Assembly: GCF_934202235.1 (NCBI RefSeq)
Contig: NZ_CAKPXS010000010.1
Span: forward strand, 1-40,725
Origin: an uncultured Limosilactobacillus sp.
GTDB taxonomy: Bacteria > Bacillota > Bacilli > Lactobacillales > Lactobacillaceae
Direction of reading: 5' to 3'
Length of the DNA stretch: 40,725 bases
A program made the position numbers and the translations under genes. Shown one piece after another: positions 1 through 7,334 of this stretch (position 1 is its first letter; every line of letters begins with the position of its first letter). The notes beneath the pieces were generated by a model. The model was given only the letters and a program-made list of their open reading frames with translations. It had not been told where the DNA came from and ran no database searches.

Positions 1-2
1 CT

Positions 3-46
3 AAAAAAGAAGAACCGTTCGGAATTTTGAGCATTCCGAACGGTTC
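3..46 (-). terminator. Rho-independent terminator hairpin, minus-strand orientation
   Basis: A perfect 14-bp inverted repeat (12-25 with 33-46, 7-nt loop) is followed on the minus strand by a T-rich run at 3-11. It could end minus-strand transcripts from the TMEM175-type gene, whose stop is about 225 nt upstream, or belong to a gene beyond the window edge. Confidence 0.7.
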
Positions 47-58
47 ACTCATTATAAA

Positions 59-77
59 GGGCTTATGTCACAGCCCC
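59..77 (+). repeat. Hairpin repeat copy 1, GGGCTTATGTCACAGCCCC
   Basis: This 19-nt sequence forms a short stem (GGGCT/AGCCC) with an 8-nt loop and is followed by a T-rich stretch on the plus strand. The identical 19 nt, loop included, recurs on the minus strand at 25739-25757 as the adhesin terminator. Identity of the loop as well as the stem suggests common descent rather than two independent terminators. Confidence 0.55.
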
Positions 78-271
78 GTATTTGTTGTTTAGTCATGAAA
101 ATATTTCTTTTTTTGGTGGGGATTCGAAACGTGCTTGTTTAGGTACCATCAAAACTATTAATCGAAGTGCAAAAAGGTCAGTTGGTTATTTACTCCGAGC
201 AGGCGCAGATATCTGTGAGGGTACTCCTTGTTTATACGATCTGAAAAGAACTCCGCCATCCTGAAAGCACC
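78..271. other. Intergenic stretch with no supported gene
   Basis: The only open frame here (82-264, plus) has no convincing ribosome binding site or recognisable protein signature. It begins just after a hairpin. I see no RNA gene or operator in this stretch. Confidence 0.5.
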
Positions 272-847
272 TTACCCCTTAAAACGATCCGAACCCTTTG
301 GTGTGCGAATCGACCAGATAATGCCATCAAACAGCGTTAATAACAAGCCGGCTAGCGGCAAAAAGTTGACCGCGACAAAAGCAATCACAATAATCAATAG
401 TTCTACCACCCCAAAAGATCCCTTTAACATTTTTTTGATTTTCTGGGCATTATGAGGATTATCCTTCACCAAACTCATAGTTAAAAAGTAAAAAGTCATT
501 CCCCAGCAAGCATAGACAAGAATATAAAAATATTCTGGTGCCGTGGCAGTGGGAAAATTTCCGACCCAGTTTGTTGCCACTGGGAAAAATGACATCATAA
601 ATAGCCACAAACAGTTTAGCCAAAAAGACCGCTTTGAGATCCAACTAGCGTTATTAATTAAATAGTGATGGTTGTACCAGGTGGTGCAAATCAAAAAGAA
701 TGTTACCGCATAGGCAAAAACTGTGTGCCATTCCGTCAATAAGCTGCTAAAGCTGCCGCCGTCCGGTGCTTTAATTTCTAAGACCATAATTGTGATAATA
801 ATGGCAATGATGGCATCTGTAAATGCTTCTAAACGTGACTTTTTCAC
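272..847 (-). CDS. TMEM175-family (DUF1211) potassium channel-like membrane protein
   Basis: The 191-residue protein opens with the TMEM175/DUF1211 signature R-x3-F-x-D (R5, F9, D11) inside its first hydrophobic helix, followed by further hydrophobic segments. Length and motif fit bacterial TMEM175 homologues, which form K+-selective channels in the plasma membrane; the usual FSD is FTD here. The start is GTG at 847, supported by the GAAGGTGA ribosome binding site a few bases upstream. It lies downstream of the flavodoxin gene on the same strand, separated by a terminator-like hairpin, so it is probably transcribed separately. The function is inferred from the family; ion selectivity cannot be read from the sequence. 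Confidence 0.85.
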   Translation of the reverse strand: MKKSRLEAFTDAIIAIIITIMVLEIKAPDGGSFSSLLTEWHTVFAYAVTFFLICTTWYNHHYLINNASWISKRSFWLNCLWLFMMSFFPVATNWVGNFPTATAPEYFYILVYACWGMTFYFLTMSLVKDNPHNAQKIKKMLKGSFGVVELLIIVIAFVAVNFLPLAGLLLTLFDGIIWSIRTPKGSDRFKG

Positions 848-891
848 TTACGTTCACCTTCTTTACCTCTTCTTTTTATTTTATCATCCAG

Positions 892-923
892 AAAAAGTGC
901 CAAGGAGAATCTCCCCAGCACTT
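892..923 (-). terminator. Probable terminator of the flavodoxin gene
   Basis: On the minus strand an AAGTGC...GCACTT stem with an inner GGAG/CTCC pairing is followed by TTTTT, about 10 nt after the flavodoxin stop. The stem is imperfect. Confidence 0.6.
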
Positions 924-932
924 CTCTTGCCA

Positions 933-1412
933 TCACTGAATCTGTGTTAACCAATCATCGAGTGTTTTGTTAAGGGTCTGATCATTGCCCAAAATCCCCA
1001 TAGTGAGTTCAAGTAAGTCGTGAACTTGCCCATTATGGAGCTGTTCTTTAAGGTCTGCTAAGTACTTTTCATCATGGTCATAAAAGGTCACCCAGGGATA
1101 GACCGGCTTCCCAGCAAAATCGGCATTCTTTAAGAAAGTCTGCAGCGGGTTAGCAAGGGTATACCCCCAAGCAGGGCCACCGAAAATAATCCGTTGGTAT
1201 TGACTCATCTCTGGGTATCCCGTTTTAAGCTCAGGCAGACTATCTTCGTCACGCTCCTTCTTGGCGACATCCCATGCCGCCCACATATCTTTACTGTAAG
1301 GTTTGACAGGCTCTACTTGAAATACATCAGCGTCTATCTTATCGGCAACTAATTGAGCAACTTTTTTATTATAACCAGTACTGGAATAATAAATGATTAA
1401 TGTATCAGCCAT
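933..1412 (-). CDS. Flavodoxin-like FMN protein
   Basis: This 159-residue protein has the flavodoxin fold pattern: an N-terminal beta strand running into S-S-T-G-Y-N (residues 10-15), the loop that binds the FMN phosphate, then a glycine-rich GGPAWG loop near residue 78 that would contact the isoalloxazine ring. The length is typical of the short-chain flavodoxin family. ATG at 1412 has a strong GAGGAGGG ribosome binding site. It probably carries electrons for a cytosolic reductase; the partner is unknown. Its neighbours are other redox genes (an SDR enzyme upstream on the same strand). Physiological role is not determinable here. Confidence 0.85.
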   Translation of the reverse strand: MADTLIIYYSSTGYNKKVAQLVADKIDADVFQVEPVKPYSKDMWAAWDVAKKERDEDSLPELKTGYPEMSQYQRIIFGGPAWGYTLANPLQTFLKNADFAGKPVYPWVTFYDHDEKYLADLKEQLHNGQVHDLLELTMGILGNDQTLNKTLDDWLTQIQ

Positions 1413-1548
1413 TCGTTTACCCTCCTCGTCAATTACAAACTATTCTGAAAGAGTTCCTTTACTACTAATTTTCCGTATTCAGTATAAGACGGGCCTTTGA
1501 TGAAACCACTTGCTATTTAGTCATTGTGCAACACTTTCCTATTAAGAA

Positions 1549-2289
1549 TTACATTGTTTGCAATGTTGGTCGAACGATCATTTCCGAAACGGACATGTTA
1601 TCCTTCGCTGCAATGACAAATTCAACGGCTTGGGCAATTTGGTCGGCGCTTAACCCGTCTACTTGGTCCCAGTAATCAGTGTTGGCCTTGCGTGTTGTCG
1701 GGTCACTAATGTGACTAGTTAACTCACTTTGTGTTGCACCGGGAGTGATAATCGTGGTCTTAATATGGTTTGGCGCTTCTTCCATCCGTAAACCATCCAT
1801 AATAATCCGCGTTGCATACTTTGTGCCGGAGTAAACCGCCATTCCAGGGGCCACGACGTGACCAGCAACAGAATCAGTAGTGATAATGTGACCCTGCCCT
1901 TGTTTTTTCATAATCGGCAAGGCAGCAGCAATCCCGTTCAATGGACCCATGATATTAATGTTAACCATGTTCTGCCATTCATCACGGTGCCCTTCACTTA
2001 AATTCGATAATGGCATGATCCCGGCATTATTGTAGAGTACGTCAATCCGGCCAAACTTATTGACCGCAGTTGCCATCGCTGCCTTCACCTCTTTGAAGTT
2101 AGTAACATCAGCTTGCACTGGGATCACTTGACCGTCAGCAAACTCACTCGCAATTTCCTTTAAGCGGTCACCCCGTCGAGCAGCAATTACTAACTTTGCA
2201 CCGTCCTTAGCTAAACGGCGAGCAGTCGCAGCCCCAATCCCAGATGAAGCCCCCATAATGACAACAACCTTGTTTGATAAATCAGCCAT
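1549..2289 (-). CDS. SDR-family NAD(P)-dependent oxidoreductase
   Basis: The 246-residue protein is a classical short-chain dehydrogenase/reductase. It shows the dinucleotide-binding G13-x3-G17-x-G19 turn, the structural NNAG at 87-90, and the catalytic S140, Y153 and K157. The ARR sequence after beta-2 is compatible with NADP(H) preference, which is inference. Substrate cannot be assigned; many lactobacillar members are annotated as general alcohol or carbonyl reductases. It is divergently transcribed from the LysR gene at 2452, across a promoter region carrying a palindrome that the LysR protein probably binds, so it is the likely target of that regulator. Confidence 0.9.
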   Translation of the reverse strand: MADLSNKVVVIMGASSGIGAATARRLAKDGAKLVIAARRGDRLKEIASEFADGQVIPVQADVTNFKEVKAAMATAVNKFGRIDVLYNNAGIMPLSNLSEGHRDEWQNMVNINIMGPLNGIAAALPIMKKQGQGHIITTDSVAGHVVAPGMAVYSGTKYATRIIMDGLRMEEAPNHIKTTIITPGATQSELTSHISDPTTRKANTDYWDQVDGLSADQIAQAVEFVIAAKDNMSVSEMIVRPTLQTM

Positions 2290-2378
2290 AATTAATCACC
2301 TTTCGTCCTTCAAAACTTTTTTACTTCTTTCAACAGTTTTAATTGTAACGAGGGCACCATTGGATGTAAAATAGTTAT

Positions 2379-2417
2379 ATAAGATGTCTTATCATGACTA
2401 AAAGTAATGGTTAGAAT
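2379..2417 (+). promoter_or_regulatory. lysR promoter with overlapping palindromic operator
   Basis: The near-perfect palindrome ATAAGA-TG-TCTTAT lies at 2379-2392. It overlaps the -35 (TTATCA, 2389-2394) of a promoter with a 17-bp spacer and -10 TAGAAT (2412-2417) reading toward the LysR gene. The layout suits autorepression and divergent activation of the SDR gene, as is usual for LysR-type regulators. Confidence 0.55.
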
Positions 2418-2451
2418 AGTTGCCACTTTGTAACGTCTGGAAGTGAATCTG

Positions 2452-3327
2452 ATGGAATTACGTGTATTAAATTACTTTGTTGAAATTGTTAACCAGCACG
2501 GGATTACCAGGGCGGCTAACCACTTGCACATCTCACAATCAACATTGTCGCGGCAAATCAAAGATCTCGAAGAAGAGTTGGGGACGCAGTTGTTTATTCG
2601 TGGGCCACGACGGATCTTTTTGACCGAAGATGGTTATTTCTTATATCACCGCGCACAAGAAATTCTCGAGCTGTCTAATAATACAGAAAAGTATTTGGTC
2701 CAAGGAAAAACACTCGCTGGTGAACTAAATATTGGTGCCGGTGAGAACCAAGCAAATCAATTCTTGCTACCTAGTTTCAGAAAATTAATTGATACTGGTA
2801 ACGGTGTTCAAATTAATTACCGCAGTCTCGACGGTGACCAGATTATTGAGGGTATTGATCGTGGTAGCCTTGACTTCGGTGTCATTTCAACTAATGACAG
2901 TTCTAGTGAATATAATAAAATTACGTTACCAATCGAAGATCACTGGGGTGTCGCCTTCCCTGCCGGTCATCCACTAGACGACCATACTGAAGTCAACGCC
3001 GCTGACCTTCGTGGTCAAAACCTGATCATCCCCCGGCAACTAGATTCCAGCTCACAGCTAGTGTCCTATCTTGACGAATACGTTGATGACTATCATCTTG
3101 TTGGCACCTACGACATGCACTACAATATGCGAGCAATGGTCAATGCAGGAATCGGCTTAGCCTTGACCTTCGATAAGCCAGACTACCGGGAAGGGAGCAT
3201 TCATTTTCGCCGGCTCCAGTACCTCCAACCCATTCGCTCGATCTTAGTCTGGCGAAAAGACCGCCAAACAACAAGACTAGAAAATGCCTTTATTGATGAA
3301 ATTCAAAAAGTTGTTGGAAAGAACTAA
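2452..3327 (+). CDS. LysR-family transcriptional regulator
   Basis: The protein (291 residues from this start) begins with the standard LysR opening MELRVLNYF and a winged helix-turn-helix (roughly residues 5-60), followed by a periplasmic-binding-protein-like effector domain. I prefer ATG 2452 over the upstream GTG 2443 because the GGAAG at 2439-2443 is correctly spaced from the ATG and because family members start at this methionine. It is divergent from the SDR gene at 1549-2289, the probable target. The effector is unknown. A strong terminator follows at 3358. Confidence 0.9.
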   Translation: MELRVLNYFVEIVNQHGITRAANHLHISQSTLSRQIKDLEEELGTQLFIRGPRRIFLTEDGYFLYHRAQEILELSNNTEKYLVQGKTLAGELNIGAGENQANQFLLPSFRKLIDTGNGVQINYRSLDGDQIIEGIDRGSLDFGVISTNDSSSEYNKITLPIEDHWGVAFPAGHPLDDHTEVNAADLRGQNLIIPRQLDSSSQLVSYLDEYVDDYHLVGTYDMHYNMRAMVNAGIGLALTFDKPDYREGSIHFRRLQYLQPIRSILVWRKDRQTTRLENAFIDEIQKVVGKN

Positions 3328-3357
3328 ATGACGAACACCTATCTTCAAGTGAAATAA

Positions 3358-3402
3358 CCTGCAATGGTTAGAAAGATTTTTCTAATCATTGCGGGTCTTT
3401 TT
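3358..3402 (+). terminator. Terminator of the LysR gene
   Basis: A 17-bp stem (two G-U pairs) between 3358-3374 and 3379-3395 is followed by TCTTTTT. It lies about 30 nt after the lysR stop. Confidence 0.85.
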
Positions 3403-3463
3403 GGTACCCAGCAACATCCTCAGCTACTATGAATACCAACGTAAGACAGAATAAATTATCCCT

Positions 3464-3502
3464 AAATAAAAAAGCATGACACCGGTAGAATACCGACATC
3501 AT
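3464..3502 (-). terminator. Terminator of the sdaAB-sdaAA operon
   Basis: On the minus strand a 12-bp stem (3491-3502 with 3476-3487, three wobble pairs, 3-nt loop) is followed by GCTTTTTTATTT. It lies about 80 nt downstream of the sdaAA stop. Confidence 0.8.
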
Positions 3503-3583
3503 GTCATGACAAGCATCACATTTCGTCTCACTTTTTCCTTGAGAAATAATGTTGTTGCCATCTTTTTTATAATTCACTGTGAC

Positions 3584-4462
3584 TTATTCTTCATGAAATA
3601 ACTTTCGCCGCAGACGCTGCCCCGTTGGGGTTCCAGCAATGCCACCCAGGCCGGTCTCCCGCAGTGACGCCGGCATCGAGCGACCAACCCGGTTCATCGC
3701 CGCTACTACTTCATCGACCGGGATCTTGCTGGTACACCCCGCCAGTGCCATGTCAGCGGAGATCAGCGCATTACCGGCACCGATCGCGTTGCGTTTGACA
3801 CACGGTACTTCAACAAGTCCGGCAACCGGGTCGCACACTAGTCCCAGTAAGTTGGCGAGGGCAATTGCCAGGGCGTGCCCGGATTGAACGGGGGTCCCGC
3901 CAGCAATTTCGACGGCAGCCGCAGCAGCCATCCCCGAAGCACTCCCTACTTCAGCCTGGCAACCACCACTAGCGCCGGCAATACAGGCGTTGTTGGCAAT
4001 AATCAATCCGTAAGCACCCCCGGCAAAAAGAAACCGCACCTTTTGCTCGTGGGTCAACTTTAAGCGGTGGTCGAGCATCATCAGGACCCCCGGCATCGTC
4101 CCTGAGGAACCAGCAGTTGGTGTGGCACAGATAATCCCCATCGCAGCGTTGACTTCATTAGTCGCAATTGCGTCTGCCACCGCGCCCATCATCGCCTTGC
4201 CACTTAATGGCTGATGGTTTTCCGCGTAGCGCTGGATCTTAACGGCCTCACCGCCCGTTAATCCCGTCGGTGAATGCACCCCTTCACCACTCTTTCCACG
4301 GGCAACAGCGTCTTCCATTACCCGGAGATTACGCTCCATCTTCTGCCAAATGACGTCCCGGCTGGCCCCGGAAGTAGCAATTTCTTGCTCAATCATCAAC
4401 TCCGACACTGGTTTGTTAGTGGCAGTGGCTGTGTCAATTAATTCCTTGATTGACTGGTACAT
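3584..4462 (-). CDS. sdaAA: L-serine dehydratase, iron-sulfur-dependent, alpha subunit
   Basis: This 292-residue subunit carries the catalytic domain of the two-subunit L-serine ammonia-lyase, which converts L-serine to pyruvate and ammonia. Cysteines C168, C210 and C221 have exactly the 42- and 11-residue spacings expected for the three 4Fe-4S ligands of the family, within NNACIAGASGGC and CDPVAG...VPC. ATG at 4462 follows the beta-subunit stop by three bases. Its ribosome binding site GGAGG overlaps the end of sdaAB, so the two are translationally coupled. The enzyme feeds serine into pyruvate metabolism and is oxygen-sensitive through its cluster. Confidence 0.95.
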   Translation of the reverse strand: MYQSIKELIDTATATNKPVSELMIEQEIATSGASRDVIWQKMERNLRVMEDAVARGKSGEGVHSPTGLTGGEAVKIQRYAENHQPLSGKAMMGAVADAIATNEVNAAMGIICATPTAGSSGTMPGVLMMLDHRLKLTHEQKVRFLFAGGAYGLIIANNACIAGASGGCQAEVGSASGMAAAAAVEIAGGTPVQSGHALAIALANLLGLVCDPVAGLVEVPCVKRNAIGAGNALISADMALAGCTSKIPVDEVVAAMNRVGRSMPASLRETGLGGIAGTPTGQRLRRKLFHEE

Positions 4463-4465
4463 TTC

Positions 4466-5146
4466 TTAGTCCTCCGGTTGCATAAAAATCAGGTCAGGAA
4501 CCACTAGTTTCAAGCGCTCCATCACTTTCGGTGTTAGCCGGTTTTTCAACGTAAAGGCATAGACAGTCGCCCGCTGCCCCCGGGCAGTCTGCTGGCTAGT
4601 AAATGGCGCTAGCTTATCAATTAGCCGCATGAGACTGGTATGGAGGCGGCTATTCCGCCGGGTATCCCGAAAAATAATCACCGGCAGTTGCCCCGGCAGG
4701 TCAAATTCAACATCGTTGAAGCGCAGGTGGCGAATTTCAATTGTCCCCCCGCCGATCGAACACCCGGTCACCTCAACGTTCAGGCTGTGGTCCTGGTTGG
4801 ACAAGAGAAGACGGGCCGTGTTCGGGTGCCCAACGGGGCTGGGAATATTTTCTTCAATAAAGGAGACCTTCATCCCGCTGGTTCGCGCCATCCGGGTTGC
4901 CATTGGTACCCGTCGGTCATCAGTGGCCATACCCATCACGCCCGCCACGATTGCGTAGTCGGTCCCGTGCCCCGCATGGGTATGGGCAAATGATTCGTAA
5001 TAATGAACCGTCAGTTCTGCCGGCGTTCCCCCAAAAACTGCCCGGGCCATCCGACCAATTTGGACGGTTCCGGCAGTATGGGAACTAGACGGGCCAATCA
5101 TGATCGGTCCGATAATGTCAAAGACACTTTTATAGCGTTCGTTCAT
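4466..5146 (-). CDS. sdaAB: L-serine dehydratase, iron-sulfur-dependent, beta subunit
   Basis: The 226-residue beta subunit has the family hallmark GPSSSHTAG (residues 18-26) in its N-terminal domain and a small, diverged ACT-like C-terminal region. It assembles with SdaAA, encoded immediately downstream, into the cytosolic serine dehydratase. ATG at 5146 is preceded by a GCGGAGGAG ribosome binding site. A consensus promoter lies just upstream, and the gene is divergent from the cupin gene at 5310. Confidence 0.95.
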   Translation of the reverse strand: MNERYKSVFDIIGPIMIGPSSSHTAGTVQIGRMARAVFGGTPAELTVHYYESFAHTHAGHGTDYAIVAGVMGMATDDRRVPMATRMARTSGMKVSFIEENIPSPVGHPNTARLLLSNQDHSLNVEVTGCSIGGGTIEIRHLRFNDVEFDLPGQLPVIIFRDTRRNSRLHTSLMRLIDKLAPFTSQQTARGQRATVYAFTLKNRLTPKVMERLKLVVPDLIFMQPED

Positions 5147-5168
5147 AGCAATCTCCTCCGCTTAGTTA

Positions 5169-5196
5169 ATTATATGGTTTTCCTTCCGGAGGGCAA
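5169..5196 (-). promoter_or_regulatory. sdaAB promoter
   Basis: On the minus strand TTGCCC (5191-5196) and TATAAT (5169-5174) are separated by 16 bp, about 25 bp upstream of the sdaAB start. Confidence 0.7.
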
Positions 5197-5309
5197 GGGA
5201 GAGCACCTATTCATTTTTTGCATAGCAGTGACCTAAAAGAAGGTATTTTACATTTATCCCCGGGTAATCGACAATAATGATAACAAAAGAATTCAGGGAG
5301 GAACGAACA

Positions 5310-5726
5310 ATGGCAAAAAACGAAACAGCAGTTAAGAACGACATCTTCGGCTTTGGTGAGCAAAATATCGCCTACGCCAAGTACTTCCTTGGTACCAGCT
5401 ACCTTAATGGACTGGTCAGTCCCGACGACAATATCGACGTCAACATTTCTAACGTTAGCTTTGAGCCTGGGTGCCGCAACAACTGGCACATCCACCACGA
5501 TGGCTTCCAGATCCTGTTAGTGACCGCCGGCGAAGGTTGGTACCAGGAAGAAGGCAAGCCAGCACAAAAGCTCCACCCCGGTGATGTGGTGGTCATTCAC
5601 GAAGGAGTCAAACACTGGCATGGTGCCAGCAAGGACTCCTGGTTCTCCCACATCGCCATTACCAAGGGGACTAGCGAGTGGTGTGAAGAGGTCAGCGACG
5701 CAGAGTATGAACAACTGCCGGAATAA
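5310..5726 (+). CDS. Cupin-domain protein
   Basis: The 138-residue single-domain cupin has metal-ligand motif 1 as H60-x-H62 with Q67 in place of the usual glutamate, and motif 2 ending in H102 (PGD...GVKHWHGA region). This matches the small cupins encoded next to carboxymuconolactone-decarboxylase-like proteins. ATG 5310 is chosen because AGGGAGG (5295-5301) is spaced 8 nt from it; an upstream in-frame ATG at 5277 has no such site. The gene for a CMD-like protein follows after about 18 nt, so the pair is an operon. Substrate is unknown; a role in detoxifying small aldehydes or quinones is only a guess. Confidence 0.88.
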   Translation: MAKNETAVKNDIFGFGEQNIAYAKYFLGTSYLNGLVSPDDNIDVNISNVSFEPGCRNNWHIHHDGFQILLVTAGEGWYQEEGKPAQKLHPGDVVVIHEGVKHWHGASKDSWFSHIAITKGTSEWCEEVSDAEYEQLPE

Positions 5727-5744
5727 GGATAAGGAGGAAGCACG

Positions 5745-6065
5745 ATGGTAAAGAAACAAACTGCCGGTCGCGATCAATTGGGTGATTTTGCACCCAAGTT
5801 CGCGGAGTTAAACGATGATGTCCTTTTCGGTCAAGTATGGTCACGGGAAAAAGAACTCAGTCCGCGGGACCGCAGTTTTCTGACCGTTACTGCCCTGATT
5901 ACCAAGGGCGCCTTCGAGCAGCTGCCGTACCACATGGCAACCGCCAAGAAGAACGGCATTACCAAGGACGAAATCGCCGAAATAATTACCCAGCTCGCCT
6001 TCTATGTTGGCTGGCCCAACGCCTGGTCAGCGTTCAACGTTGCCAAAAAGGTTTGGGCTGATTAG
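5745..6065 (+). CDS. Carboxymuconolactone decarboxylase family (AhpD-like fold) protein
   Basis: This 106-residue protein fits the short CMD family: the sequence around ELSPRDRSFLTVTALI, the conserved H63 in QLPYHMATAKKNG, and the C-terminal YVGWPNAW helix. It lacks the CxxC of peroxidase-type AhpD proteins, so a thiol peroxidase function is unlikely. The strong AAGGAGG site precedes ATG 5745. Co-transcription with the cupin suggests that the two act on one substrate, which the sequence does not reveal. Confidence 0.88.
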   Translation: MVKKQTAGRDQLGDFAPKFAELNDDVLFGQVWSREKELSPRDRSFLTVTALITKGAFEQLPYHMATAKKNGITKDEIAEIITQLAFYVGWPNAWSAFNVAKKVWAD

Positions 6066-6076
6066 CAAGGACGCAA

Positions 6077-6112
6077 AAAACAGCTCCGCAACAATGCGGG
6101 GCTGTTTTCTTG
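6077..6112. terminator. Bidirectional terminator between CMD and aldo/keto reductase genes
   Basis: A 12-bp stem (AACAGC...GCTGTT, 4-nt loop ACAA, one wobble) is flanked by A-rich sequence on the left and T-rich sequence on the right. It can serve both converging genes. Confidence 0.85.
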
Positions 6113-6126
6113 TTTCAAATGAGTGA

Positions 6127-7008
6127 TTAGTAGTTACCCGGGGTGGCGATGTAGTCATCGACACCATCTTGGTTACCAGACCACTTAAACTTGTCGTACC
6201 AAATCGCGTGCTTTTCTTCATCCAGCTCCGCGATGGCTTCCATTTCATCGGCATCCAGTTCGAAGTCAAAGACATCCATATTTTCCTTCATCCGGGCAAC
6301 GTGAGTGGTCTTCGGGATGACCACCAACCCCTGCTGAAGTTCCCAGCGGAGCTCTACCTGGGCAACCGTCTTGTTGTGCTTCTCGGCAATTTGTTTAATG
6401 ACGGGGTTGTCCAGTAACTTCCCGTTACCCAGCGGCGACCAGGCTTCTAGCTGAATCTGGTGGTTCTGGCAAAAGGCCACTGTCTCCGGCTGGTGGATCT
6501 TCGGGTTAAATTCTAGCTGGTTGACCATCGGAGTGGTGATCGCGTGGTCCATCAAGTTGGTCATGTGTTCCACGTTGAAGTTGCAGACACCAATTGCCCG
6601 TGCCTGTCCTTCCTCGTAAATTGCCTGCAGGGCCCGCCAGCTTTCGTTGTACTTGTTGTAGACTGGCCAGTGCAGTAAAAGGAGGTCAACATAGTCCGTT
6701 TGCAACCGTTCCAGTTGTTCGTTAAAGGCCATCCGGACGCGGTTGTAGTCACCCTGGTCGCCATTAAAAATTTTAGTAGTTAAAAAGACATCCTGACGCT
6801 TGAGACCGTTCTTCTTCAGCCCCCGGGTAAGTCCCTCACCGACGCCGGCTTCGTTACCATACTGCTTGGCCGTATCAATCAAGCGATAGCCATTACTCAG
6901 GGCATCTTCAACCATTTGCCGAGCTTCGTCGTTAGTTGACTTCCAAACACCCAACCCAACTTTCGGCATTTTCACGCCGTTACTCAATGTTACTGTTTGT
7001 TTATCCAT
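6127..7008 (-). CDS. Aldo/keto reductase
   Basis: The 293-residue protein has the complete AKR catalytic tetrad: D45 and Y50 (LIDTAKQYGN), K79 (TTK) and H113 (LLHWP). It is a cytosolic NADPH-dependent carbonyl reductase of the 2,5-diketogluconate reductase / glyoxal reductase group; substrate is not fixed by sequence. ATG at 7008 is preferred over GTG 7017 because that GTG is part of the ribosome binding site AGAGGTG. An extended -10 (TGGTATACT) lies upstream. It converges on the cupin-CMD operon, with which it shares a terminator. Confidence 0.92.
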   Translation of the reverse strand: MDKQTVTLSNGVKMPKVGLGVWKSTNDEARQMVEDALSNGYRLIDTAKQYGNEAGVGEGLTRGLKKNGLKRQDVFLTTKIFNGDQGDYNRVRMAFNEQLERLQTDYVDLLLLHWPVYNKYNESWRALQAIYEEGQARAIGVCNFNVEHMTNLMDHAITTPMVNQLEFNPKIHQPETVAFCQNHQIQLEAWSPLGNGKLLDNPVIKQIAEKHNKTVAQVELRWELQQGLVVIPKTTHVARMKENMDVFDFELDADEMEAIAELDEEKHAIWYDKFKWSGNQDGVDDYIATPGNY

Positions 7009-7167
7009 TCCAAACACCTCTTATGTTATTAAGTATACCATTTCACCGCTTTCTTCCGTTGTTCAAGGACTTGCGGATTGTTTCACAAGAGTTCTCCACC
7101 TGCAAATAGTGAAGATAGTCCGTAACTAAAACAATTATTGTGAAATAATGAACGACGGTTTAGCATC

Positions 7168-7244
7168 GTAAACGTTTACAAAAAATACTTGAAAAATTAA
7201 CAAAAGGTGCTAATATTTGAAGTGTATTAAATGTAAACGTTTAC
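7168..7244 (+). promoter_or_regulatory. MFS sugar-transporter promoter with two LacI-type operators
   Basis: Perfect 12-bp palindromes GTAAACGTTTAC lie at 7168-7179 and 7233-7244, centres 65 bp apart. Between them is a promoter TTGAAA (7189-7194), 16-bp spacer, TAATAT (7211-7216). One operator is upstream of -35 and one is just downstream of the transcription start. The motif is also consistent with a CcpA cre site; the local LacI protein is the more specific candidate because the same palindrome sits at its own GH31 target. Confidence 0.8.
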
Positions 7245-7334
7245 TGTAAGTGACGTTCTTTGTGATCTTTTTTGGTCAGCAAGCTCTCTTCGCTGGTCAA
7301 CGAGAAAGCTGCAATTATTTGAGGGAGTGTAAAT

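Noticed and set aside
82..264. A 60-codon plus-strand frame at the window start
   Set aside because: No ribosome binding site, no family resemblance; I briefly considered a transposase fragment, but no transposase motif is present.
3386..3577. A 63-codon minus-strand frame after sdaAA
   Set aside because: It runs through two terminator hairpins (3358-3402 and 3464-3502) and has no recognisable features.
7080..7146. TTTCACAA and TTGTGAAA upstream of the aldo/keto reductase, resembling Rex half-sites
   Set aside because: The halves are about 50 bp apart rather than adjacent, so they do not form a Rex operator.
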